From: Nesterenkonia xinjiangensis
GTDB lineage: Bacteria; Actinomycetota; Actinomycetes; Actinomycetales; Micrococcaceae
Direction of reading: 5' to 3'
Assembly (NCBI RefSeq): GCF_013410745.1
Contig: NZ_JACCFY010000001.1
Location: forward strand, 62,001 to 126,000
Length of the DNA stretch: 64,000 nt
Shown here: in pieces, positions 30,783-38,283 of the stretch
Layout of the letters: the number at the start of each line of letters is the position of its first letter
Position numbering within the stretch: the first letter of the stretch is position 1
Position numbers and translations under genes: made by a program
Notes under the pieces: generated by a model
What the model was told of the DNA's origin: nothing
The model's database searches: none
What the model saw: the letters and a program-made list of their open reading frames with translations, nothing else

Positions 30783-31142
30783 ATGGTTTCATATCGAGTG
30801 CCGCAGACTTCCGGCGTCGCCCCTCTGGAGGACGACGACGTCGACCGGATCTTCCGCGCGCTGGCCGATGCCACGCGGCGCGACATCATTCGCCGCACCC
30901 TGGTGGAGGAGGAGACCATCTCCGCCCTGGCGGAGGCCTACGACATGTCCTTCGCCGCCGTGCAGAAGCACGTCACCGCCCTGGCCGCCGCAGGCCTGGT
31001 CGCCAAACAGACCCGGGGCCGGGAACGCCTGGTGCGCGCCCGCCCCGAGACCATCCGACACGCGCAGTCCCTCCTGCACCGATACGAGGAGCTCTGGCGC
31101 ACACGCCTCACGCGACTCGACGACCTGCTGGCTGAGGACTGA
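30783..31142 (+). CDS. ArsR-family transcriptional regulator
   Basis: 119 aa winged helix-turn-helix. The helices follow the ArsR pattern: DRIFRALADATRRDIIRRTL, ISALAEAYDMSFAAVQKHVTALAAAGLVAKQTRGRERLVRA. No cysteine metal site (no CxC), so it belongs to the metal-independent group that accompanies SRPBCC/AHSA1 proteins. It probably represses its own unit in response to a ligand bound by the partner; that is inference from such pairs. The ATG at 30783 seems leaderless. The next gene starts 21 nt downstream. Confidence 0.88.
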   Translation: MVSYRVPQTSGVAPLEDDDVDRIFRALADATRRDIIRRTLVEEETISALAEAYDMSFAAVQKHVTALAAAGLVAKQTRGRERLVRARPETIRHAQSLLHRYEELWRTRLTRLDDLLAED

Positions 31143-31163
31143 GCCCTTCAGGAAGGCAGCACC

Positions 31164-32132
31164 ATGCCCATCACCTCAGTGGACAAAGACCTCGAGGCCC
31201 TGACCATGACCGTCACCGCGGACTTCCCGGTCCCGCTGCGCCGCCTGTGGGACGCCTACGCCGACCCACGCCAGCTCGAACGCTTCTGGGGGCCGCGCGA
31301 GTGGCCCGCCACCTTCACCCGACATGACATGTTTCCGGGCGGACGCTCCGCGTATGTGATGACCGGCCCGGAGGGGGAGACCTCGGCCGGCTGGTGGGAG
31401 TTCCTCGCCGTGACGCCGCCCCACTCCTTCGAGGTCCTGGACGGGTTCGCCGGACCCGACGGCGAGCCGGACCGGAACATGCCGACGATGCGGATGGCCT
31501 TCAGCTTCGAGGAGTCCGCCGACGGGTCCCGCCTGCTCGTCCGCACCTTCTTCAACTCAGCCGACGAGCTGGAGGAGCTGCTGACTATGGGAATGGAGGA
31601 GGGCCTCCGCTCGGCACTGAGCCAGGTGGACGAGGTCCTCCACGACCCCCTGCCCCGCTCCCCCGCCCGCTCGCAGCTTCTCAACGACACCCAGGTCCGC
31701 ATCAGCCGGGTCATCGCAGGATCCGTGGAGGATGTCTGGCAGGCCCATCGCAGCCCGGAGCTGCTGCGGCGCTGGATGCTCGGACCTGACGGATGGACGA
31801 TGCCGGTGTGCGAGGTGGCCGAGGATCCCGGGGACGCGTACCGGTTCGAGTGGGAGTCCGACGAGGGTGAGCAGCGCTTCGGCTTCACCGGGGAGATCCT
31901 GGAGTCCCAGCCCCCGCATCGTGAGGTGACGACCGAGCGGATGATCGGCGTCGAGGGCTCCAGCACCACCAATGAGCTGACGCTGACCCCGGTGGACGCA
32001 GGGACGCTGCTGAACGTGGTGATCACCTATCCGGACAAGGAGCTGCGCGACACCGTCCTGGGCACCGGCATGGTGGACGGCATGGAGACCAGCTACGCCC
32101 GACTCGAGTCAGAGGTGCTCCCTCACCCCTGA
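31164..32132 (+). CDS. Tandem SRPBCC (AHSA1-type) domain protein
   Basis: 322 aa made of two START-like SRPBCC domains in a row, residues about 10-155 and 170-320. Each opens with the typical helix-strand pattern: VPLRRLWDAYADPRQLERFWGP in the first, SVEDVWQAHRSPELLRRWMLGP in the second. Each continues with a curved sheet and a closing helix (TMGMEEGLRSALSQVDEVL; GTGMVDGMETSYARLESEV). Such proteins bind hydrophobic ligands in a central cavity. Paired with ArsR in one operon; ligand unknown. A tandem copy in one chain is less common than a single domain. Confidence 0.85.
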   Translation: MPITSVDKDLEALTMTVTADFPVPLRRLWDAYADPRQLERFWGPREWPATFTRHDMFPGGRSAYVMTGPEGETSAGWWEFLAVTPPHSFEVLDGFAGPDGEPDRNMPTMRMAFSFEESADGSRLLVRTFFNSADELEELLTMGMEEGLRSALSQVDEVLHDPLPRSPARSQLLNDTQVRISRVIAGSVEDVWQAHRSPELLRRWMLGPDGWTMPVCEVAEDPGDAYRFEWESDEGEQRFGFTGEILESQPPHREVTTERMIGVEGSSTTNELTLTPVDAGTLLNVVITYPDKELRDTVLGTGMVDGMETSYARLESEVLPHP

Positions 32133-32269
32133 GGCACCGGGCGCACCGTGCACCCGACGGGGCCGACCCCGCGGGCGCTCGGCCGATTCCGGCCGCCCAC
32201 GGAGCCGGCAGCCTGGAGGGGTCACGGTGGGCCTGCCTGTCTCTCGACGACCGTTAGCGCGGCACACCC

Positions 32270-32297
32270 TTGACATGAACATGCAACGTTGTAACCT
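32270..32297 (+). promoter_or_regulatory. Promoter of the GH43 gene
   Basis: A perfect TTGACA (32270-32275) is 16 nt from TAACCT (32292-32297). It stands about 120 nt before the GTG start and is overlapped by a CAACGTTG palindrome, so repression by promoter occlusion is likely. Confidence 0.65.
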
Positions 32298-32319
32298 GAG
32301 CCACATTCCAACGTTGTAC
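32282..32319 (+). promoter_or_regulatory. Two LacI-type operator palindromes, CAACGTTG
   Basis: Identical palindromic cores CAACGTTG at 32284-32291 and 32309-32316, 25 nt apart, each extended by TGTA or TGTAC on the right side. The first sits between -35 and -10, the second just after the expected transcription start. Palindromes with a central CG are the hallmark of LacI-family operators; no LacI gene is in the window, so the regulator would be encoded elsewhere. Confidence 0.6.
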
Positions 32320-32415
32320 ATCGCGACACCGGCAGGTGCCGCGAGCTGCGACACAGGGAACCCAGGCGCCGTGGTGCGCCCCACCGGACCATCGCTCGAC
32401 CGATGAGGAGAACCT

Positions 32416-34809
32416 GTGACCATCCGGAGCACCCCCCGGAGCGCCGCGGCGACCACGCTCGCCGCCGCGCTGACCCTCACCCTGGCACCGTCGGCCTCCG
32501 CGGCCCCGCCGGGGCCCGACCTGCCAGACCCTCCCGCCTTCACCGAGGTCACCGTGCACGACCCTGCACTGGTCGCCGCCGGCGACGAGCATTGGGTCTT
32601 CGGCTCCCACCTCGCCGCCGCCAAGACCGAGGACTTCATCGACTGGGAGCAGACCGCCCATCACGTCACCCCGGAGAACCCGCTCTTCGAGGACGTCACA
32701 CAGGAGCTGGCCGAGACACTCGAATGGGCGGAGTCGGACACGCTGTGGGCGCCCGATGTGGTCCAGCTGCCGGACGGGCGCTTCGCCATGTACTACAACG
32801 CCTGCCGTGGCGACTCGCCACGCTCGGCGATGGGTGTGGCCATCGCTGACGAGGTGGACGGCCCCTATGAGGACCAGGGCATCATCCTGCGCTCCGGACA
32901 TCGCGAGGGCGAGGGTCCCAGTGAGGACGGCACCGCCTATGACGGCACCGTCCACCCCAACGTGGTCGACCCGGACATCTTCTATGACGAGCACGACGAC
33001 CTCTGGATGGTCTACGGCTCCTACTCCGGGGGCATCTTCCTCCTGGAGCTCGACGAAACCACCGGGCTGCCGAAGCCGGACCAGGGCTACGGCACCCACC
33101 TGATGGGCGGCAACCACAGCCGGATTGAAGCGCCGAACATGATGTTCGACGAGGAGAGCGGCTACTACTACCTCTTCACCACTTTCGGGGGCCTCGACGC
33201 CGACGGCGGCTACAACATGCGCGTGGCCCGCGCCGAGGACCCGGCCGGACCGTACTACGACGCCGAGGGCCACGACATGCGCGAGGTGAAGTCCGACCCC
33301 GAGCTGCCGATATTCGACGACGAGAGCATCGAGCCCTACGGCACCAAGCTGATGGGCAACTTCCTCTTCCAGCGCGAGCTCGGCGACCCCGGCGCGGGCG
33401 ACGGAGTCGGCTACGTCTCCCCCGGCCACAGCACGAGCCACCTGGACCCGGAGACCGGCAGGATGCACCTGATCTTCCACTCCCGCTTCCCCGGGGAGGG
33501 AGAGCGTCACCACGTGCGCACCCATGAGATGCATATGAACTCCCAGGGCTGGCCCGTGGTGGCGCCGTACCGGTACGCCGGCGCCGAGGCGCAGAAGGTG
33601 CATCGCCCGCATGCGGTGGGCGACTACCGCCTCATCGATCACGGCAAGGCCATCAGCGATGAGATCGCCCGGGCCGTGGACATCACTCTGGAGCGGAACG
33701 GCCGCATCAGAGGCGACGTGGAGGGCCGCTGGAAGCTCACCGGTCAGCACGGGGCCGAGCTCACCATCGACGACGAAACCTACCACGGGGTGTTCACCCA
33801 CGAATGGGATCCCACCACCTCCGACTGGGTGCTCAGCTTCAGCGTGCTCTCCTCTGCGGGAGTCAGCCTCTGGGGCAGCCAGCTGGAGCCGATGAGCGAC
33901 GAGGACGTCGTCGCCGCGATCCGCGACGAGCTGCCGCTGCAGGGGGTGGACGAGGTCCTCTCGAGCCTGGAGCTTCCCCAGGAGGCCAGCCGCGGGGCCC
34001 AAATCACCTGGACCAGCAGCGACGAATCGATCATCACAGCCGACGGCGACGTCACCCGCCCTGAGCCCGGCTCGGCGGATGCCGAGGTCACGCTCCACGC
34101 CGAGATCACCCTGGGCGACCACCAGGAGACCGCACGCTTCGACGTCGTCGTCCCCGCCCGGCCCGAACCCGGCATGGTGGCGCACTACCGCTTCGACGGC
34201 AACCTCTCGTCGGCCGAAGGCAGGACCGGGGACGCGGCCGGGGACGGCGTGGTCACCGGAGACCGCATCGAGGACCTCCGCCCGGATGAGCAGGCGAGCT
34301 TCACCCAGGGAGTCGACGGCCAGGCCCTGCAGCTGGACGGTGACTCCGGGATCCGCCTGCCGGACGGCCTGATCAGCGATGCCGACTATGCCGTCAGCTT
34401 CTGGGTGCGGCCGGCCACGGTGGCCCCCTACACCACCACCTTCTTCGGCGCCCGGTCAGACACCGCCTGGGTCAGCCTGGTGCCCGATGCCGGACCCGAC
34501 ACGGAGGGCAGGACCACCCTGTGGTCCGGCTCGGCGCAGCGCTACCTCGGCGATGCGGGTGAACAGCTGCCCGTGGACGAGTGGACGCACGTGGCGTTCA
34601 CCGTGGAGGGCGGTGCTGTCGAGGTTCTCCTGGACGGCGAGCTGGCCCATTCCGGTGAGGACTTCCCCGAAGTGTTCACGACCGCTGACGGCGTGTTCGC
34701 CCTCGGAGTGAACTGGTGGGACACGCCGTTCCACGGCGCCATCGATGACCTGCGCGTCTTCCACGGCGGGCTCGACACCGAGGAGCTCGCGGAGCTGGCG
34801 ACACGCTGA
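32416..34809 (+). CDS. Secreted GH43 glycoside hydrolase, arabinanase-like, with LamG domain
   Basis: 797 aa. A signal peptide ends near SASA-AP (residues 29-30). The five-bladed GH43 domain covers about 45-390: catalytic base Asp49 in VHDPALV, Asp185 in VVDPDIFY, catalytic acid Glu238 in SRIEAPN. A beta-domain follows (to about 490), then an Ig-like region (WTSSDESIITADGDV) and a C-terminal concanavalin/LamG fold (GMVAHYRFDGNLSS; YAVSFWVRP). The layout fits extracellular endo-1,5-alpha-L-arabinanases; other arabinosyl or xylosyl substrates are possible. GTG start with AGGAG 6-7 nt upstream. No sorting signal, so probably released or bound through the LamG domain. Followed by a terminator. 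Confidence 0.85.
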   Translation: MTIRSTPRSAAATTLAAALTLTLAPSASAAPPGPDLPDPPAFTEVTVHDPALVAAGDEHWVFGSHLAAAKTEDFIDWEQTAHHVTPENPLFEDVTQELAETLEWAESDTLWAPDVVQLPDGRFAMYYNACRGDSPRSAMGVAIADEVDGPYEDQGIILRSGHREGEGPSEDGTAYDGTVHPNVVDPDIFYDEHDDLWMVYGSYSGGIFLLELDETTGLPKPDQGYGTHLMGGNHSRIEAPNMMFDEESGYYYLFTTFGGLDADGGYNMRVARAEDPAGPYYDAEGHDMREVKSDPELPIFDDESIEPYGTKLMGNFLFQRELGDPGAGDGVGYVSPGHSTSHLDPETGRMHLIFHSRFPGEGERHHVRTHEMHMNSQGWPVVAPYRYAGAEAQKVHRPHAVGDYRLIDHGKAISDEIARAVDITLERNGRIRGDVEGRWKLTGQHGAELTIDDETYHGVFTHEWDPTTSDWVLSFSVLSSAGVSLWGSQLEPMSDEDVVAAIRDELPLQGVDEVLSSLELPQEASRGAQITWTSSDESIITADGDVTRPEPGSADAEVTLHAEITLGDHQETARFDVVVPARPEPGMVAHYRFDGNLSSAEGRTGDAAGDGVVTGDRIEDLRPDEQASFTQGVDGQALQLDGDSGIRLPDGLISDADYAVSFWVRPATVAPYTTTFFGARSDTAWVSLVPDAGPDTEGRTTLWSGSAQRYLGDAGEQLPVDEWTHVAFTVEGGAVEVLLDGELAHSGEDFPEVFTTADGVFALGVNWWDTPFHGAIDDLRVFHGGLDTEELAELATR

Positions 34810-34842
34810 GGCAAAGCACCCAGCGCTGACAGAACGTCACGG

Positions 34843-34878
34843 GAGGGGCGGTCGACCCGAGAGGGTCGACCGCCCCTC
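34843..34878 (+). terminator. Terminator of the GH43 gene, GNRA-capped
   Basis: A perfect 16-bp stem (arms 34843-34858 and 34863-34878) capped by a GAGA tetraloop, 33 nt past the stop. No T tract follows. It isolates the GH43 gene from the import operon. Confidence 0.85.
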
Positions 34879-34992
34879 TGGCGCGTCAGCCGGATCAGGA
34901 GCGACGCCGGGCGCGGCCGCCGGCGCCGACGCTCCAGCGGCGTTGCATCGATACAAGAAAACGATTCACTTTGTCCCACAAGAATGTGAGTC

Positions 34993-35021
34993 TTGACACA
35001 CTCCCTCTTTCCGTTGATAGT
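34993..35021 (+). promoter_or_regulatory. Promoter of the carbohydrate import operon
   Basis: TTGACA (34993-34998) and GATAGT (35016-35021) with an ideal 17-nt spacer, about 90 nt upstream of the ATG at 35110. Rich in A/T compared with the surroundings. Confidence 0.7.
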
Positions 35022-35045
35022 TGAGCGCAAATGTTGATCATTGTT

Positions 35046-35057
35046 CGAACGCGTTGA
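35046..35057 (+). promoter_or_regulatory. Candidate LacI-type operator downstream of the import operon promoter
   Basis: CGAACGCGTTGA contains the 8-bp palindrome AACGCGTT at 35048-35055, with the central CG typical of LacI-family sites. It lies within about 30 nt of the expected transcription start. It differs from the CAACGTTG pair at 32284-32316, so a different regulator is possible. Confidence 0.4.
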
Positions 35058-35109
35058 CCTCTCCGCCTCGGACCGCACTCCGCTCCTGCCGCACGAAAGG
35101 GCACCACCC

Positions 35110-36354
35110 ATGCATCAGCTTCCCCCGGAACCTGCCAGCCGACTCTCTCCCGAGGCGGGCAGCTTCAGCATCGGCATCGTCGGCGCCGGCCAGTTCTCCA
35201 AGAGCTTCGCCACACTCTGGGACCGGCACCCCCACGTCTCCCGGCTCAGCATCACCGACCTGCAGCCGGAACGGGCTGAGCAGCTCGCCGCGAATTACGA
35301 CGGAGCCACCGTGGTGGGCAGCTTCGAGGCGATGCTGGCCTCCGACGTCGACGCCGTCGCGATCTTCACCCAGCGCTGGACGCACGGGCCGCTGGTGCTG
35401 GCCGCCCTGGAGGCCGGTAAGCACGTCTACTCCGCGGTGCCGATGGCCGTGGAGCTCACCGAGATCGAACAGATCATCGCCGCCGTGGAGCGCACCGGTC
35501 TGACGTACATGATGGGCGAGACCAGCTACTACAACCCGGCCACGGTCTACATGCGGGAGAAGGTCCGCACCGGCGACCTCGGCCAGGTCTTCTACTCCGA
35601 GGGCGACTACGTCCACGACATGGACCTGGGCTTCTACGCGGCCTACCAGTACAGCGGCGGCGAGAACTGGAAGGCCACGGCCAGCTACCCTCCCATGCTC
35701 TACCCCACCCACGCTGTGGGCGGGGTCCTCGGCGCGCTTCCAGCCAGAGCCGTCAGTGTGAGCTGCCTCGGGGTGAAGGACCGGCGAGCAGACGGCGTCT
35801 TCGACCGCGAGGTCAGCCAGTTCGACAACGACGTCTCCAACGCCACCGCCCTGTTCGAACTCTCCGACGGGGGCGTGCTGCGCACCAATGAGATGCGCCG
35901 GGTGGGCTACCCCTCCCATATCCGCGAGTCCCGCTTCCGATTCTTCGGCACCGAGGCGAGCTTCGAGCAGCTCGCCCACCAGACGGTCTGGAACGACAAG
36001 ACCGAGTCCCGCGACATCTCCGATGACTTCCTTCCGGTGCGGGACAGCAGCGGGGACACCGACCTCAGCGACGTCGACCCCGCCCTGCGCGCCGCCTTCA
36101 CCTCCGGCACGGCCCCGGTGCACGACCGTTCCCGCCTGCCCGCGGAGTTCGAGGGGGCTCCCAACGGCCACGAGGGAGCCCACCACTACCTGGCCGACGA
36201 CTTCGTGCGCGGCGTGGTCACCGGGGAACGGCCCCCCGTCGACGCCTGGCTGGCCGCGAAGTTCACCGCCCCGGGCATCGTCGCCCACGCCTCGGCCCGT
36301 GCCGCCGGCACCCGCATGGACATCCCCGACTTCGGCGACGGACCCGGCCGCTGA
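35110..36354 (+). CDS. Gfo/Idh/MocA-family oxidoreductase with altered EKP motif
   Basis: 414 aa from the ATG at 35110 (AAAGGG about 8 nt upstream); an open extension back to 35041 lacks a site. Rossmann fold start SIGIVGAGQFSKSFA, then AIFTQRWTHGPLVLAALEAGKHVYSAVPMAVELTEIE. The place of the catalytic EKP motif is taken by Ala-Val-Pro (109-111), so the usual Lys is missing; the C-terminal domain is normal (GETSYYNPATVYMREK, HAVGGVLGALPAR). First gene of an operon with an ABC sugar importer, so it probably acts on the imported sugar or its acid. Substrate unknown. Confidence 0.85.
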   Translation: MHQLPPEPASRLSPEAGSFSIGIVGAGQFSKSFATLWDRHPHVSRLSITDLQPERAEQLAANYDGATVVGSFEAMLASDVDAVAIFTQRWTHGPLVLAALEAGKHVYSAVPMAVELTEIEQIIAAVERTGLTYMMGETSYYNPATVYMREKVRTGDLGQVFYSEGDYVHDMDLGFYAAYQYSGGENWKATASYPPMLYPTHAVGGVLGALPARAVSVSCLGVKDRRADGVFDREVSQFDNDVSNATALFELSDGGVLRTNEMRRVGYPSHIRESRFRFFGTEASFEQLAHQTVWNDKTESRDISDDFLPVRDSSGDTDLSDVDPALRAAFTSGTAPVHDRSRLPAEFEGAPNGHEGAHHYLADDFVRGVVTGERPPVDAWLAAKFTAPGIVAHASARAAGTRMDIPDFGDGPGR

Positions 36355-36381
36355 CGGCGGCGGAGCCCCTGGGAGGACCTG

Positions 36382-37311
36382 ATGAGCGCAGTCGAGAACC
36401 CCGCCCCCGCACGGCCGCGTCTCGGCCGACCCCGCACGGCCGGACGCCGCGATGACACCCGGCTGGCCCTGATGTTCATCCTGCCCGCCGCGATCGGACT
36501 GGTGGTGTTCTACTTCTGGCCGCTGGTCCGCGGGATCTGGCTCAGCTTCACCTCCTGGGACATCCTCACCCCGGCCCGCTTCGTCGGGCTGGCCAACTAT
36601 CAGGAGATGATCGGTGATCCGGTCTTCTGGAACGCCGTGCGGGTCACGCTGATCTATGTGGTGATCAACATCGGGGTGCAGACCGTGGTGGCGCTGCTGC
36701 TGGCCGTGCTGATGCAGCGCCTGAGCCGCTCCATCCTGCTCCGCTCCCTGGTGCTGACCCCTTTCCTGGTCTCCAATGTCGTCGCGGCCCTGGTGTTCCT
36801 GTGGATACTGGACTTCCAGCTCGGCATCGGCAATCAGTTCCTGGACTCGCTGGGGGTCGGCCGGGTCGGCTTCTTCACCACCGAGGCCTGGGTCATCCCG
36901 ACCATCGCCCTGGTCAACGTCTGGCGACACATGGGCTACACGGCGCTGCTGCTCTTCGCCGGCCTCCAGGCGATCCCGTCCAACCTCTACGAGGCCGCAC
37001 GGGTGGACGGGGCGTCCGAGCTGCGGCAGTTCTTCACGATCACGGTGCCGCTGCTGCGCCCCATCCTGGGGCTGGTGCTGATCATCTCCGTGATCGGCTC
37101 ATTCCAGGTCTTCGACACCGTGGCAGTCACCACCAACGGCGGCCCTGTCGACTCCAGCCGCGTGCTGCAGCTCTACATCTATGACAACGCCTTCGGCCAG
37201 TTCAACTTCGGCTACGCCGCCGCGCTGAGCGTGGCGCTGCTGGTGATCCTCCTGGTGGTCACCGTCCTGCAGTACCGGGTGACCCGAGCCGGCCAGACGG
37301 ACCTGAACTGA
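36382..37311 (+). CDS. Carbohydrate ABC transporter permease, MalF type
   Basis: 309 aa with six membrane spans. The EAA loop that contacts the ATPase is YEAARVDGASELRQFFTITVPLLRP. N-terminal basic stretch, then LMFILPAAIGLVVFYFWPLVRGIWLSFTSWD. One of the two channel subunits of a CUT1 sugar importer. The start ATG follows GGGAGGACCTG. It lies 27 nt after the oxidoreductase and 13 nt before the partner permease. Confidence 0.93.
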   Translation: MSAVENPAPARPRLGRPRTAGRRDDTRLALMFILPAAIGLVVFYFWPLVRGIWLSFTSWDILTPARFVGLANYQEMIGDPVFWNAVRVTLIYVVINIGVQTVVALLLAVLMQRLSRSILLRSLVLTPFLVSNVVAALVFLWILDFQLGIGNQFLDSLGVGRVGFFTTEAWVIPTIALVNVWRHMGYTALLLFAGLQAIPSNLYEAARVDGASELRQFFTITVPLLRPILGLVLIISVIGSFQVFDTVAVTTNGGPVDSSRVLQLYIYDNAFGQFNFGYAAALSVALLVILLVVTVLQYRVTRAGQTDLN

Positions 37312-37324
37312 GGAGGCCACGACC

Positions 37325-38272
37325 ATGACCAGTGCTGCGACCGCCCTCGACCCGACCGAAGCCCGCCCGGCCTCTCCGCCGCCCGCACCTCGACGACGTC
37401 CTCCCCCTCCGGGCAGGATCCTCGCCTGGGCCCTGATGGTCATCCTGCTGATCATCACGCTGTTCCCCTTCTTCTGGATGCTGCGCACGGCGCTGTCCAG
37501 CAACAGCGCGCTCTACGCCAACACGATCTCGCTGATGCCTGCCGATGCGAATCTGGGAGGGTTCCAGCGGGTCTTCGGACTGCAGGAGACCGAACAGGCC
37601 ATCGCGGAGGGCGGGTCCGGAGCGTCGATCGACTTCTGGCGCTACCTGATCAACACCGTCCTGATGGCCACCGGCATCACCCTGTGCCAGGTCTTCTTCT
37701 CCGCCATGGCGGCCTACGCGTTCTCCCGGCTGCACTGGCGCGGACGGGACTTCGTCTTCGGGCTGTTCCTGATCTCGCTCATGGTGCCGGTGATCTTCAC
37801 CCTGCTCCCGAACTTCCTCCTGGTACGCGAGCTGGGCCTGATCGACACGCTGCTGGGGATCATGCTGCCCAGCATGTTCATGACCCCCTTCGCCATCTTC
37901 TTTCTGCGGCAGTTCTTCATGAACGTGCCCCTGGAGGTGGAGGAGGCGGCGATGATCGACGGCGCCGGCAGGATCAGGGTGTTCTTCACGCTGATCATTC
38001 CGATGACGGCGGGGCCGGTCGCCACAGTGTCGATCCTGACCTACATCACGGCCTGGAACGACTACCTGTGGCCGCTCATGGTGTCCTACACCGACGATTC
38101 CCGGGTGCTGACCGTGGCCCTGGGCAACTTCACCGAGCAGAGTCCACAGACCGGGCCGGACTGGGCGGGACTGATGGCCGCGACGCTGGTGGCGGCGCTG
38201 CCGATGCTGCTGCTCTTCCTAGCATTCGCCCGGCGCATCGTCAGCTCCATCGGCTTCAGCGGGATCAAGTGA
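37325..38272 (+). CDS. Carbohydrate ABC transporter permease, MalG type
   Basis: 315 aa, six spans. The EAA loop is VEEAAMIDGAGRIRVFFTLIIPMTAGP; LPNFLLVRELGLIDTLLGIMLPSMFMTPFAIFFLRQFF and AWNDYLWPLMV are characteristic of the MalG side. Partner of the preceding permease. The ATG at 37325 follows GAGGAGGCCACG... closely enough for a good ribosome site. No ATPase gene follows, so the complex must borrow a shared MsiK/MsmK-type ATPase encoded elsewhere. Confidence 0.93.
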   Translation: MTSAATALDPTEARPASPPPAPRRRPPPPGRILAWALMVILLIITLFPFFWMLRTALSSNSALYANTISLMPADANLGGFQRVFGLQETEQAIAEGGSGASIDFWRYLINTVLMATGITLCQVFFSAMAAYAFSRLHWRGRDFVFGLFLISLMVPVIFTLLPNFLLVRELGLIDTLLGIMLPSMFMTPFAIFFLRQFFMNVPLEVEEAAMIDGAGRIRVFFTLIIPMTAGPVATVSILTYITAWNDYLWPLMVSYTDDSRVLTVALGNFTEQSPQTGPDWAGLMAATLVAALPMLLLFLAFARRIVSSIGFSGIK

Positions 38273-38283
38273 GGAGGTCGGAG

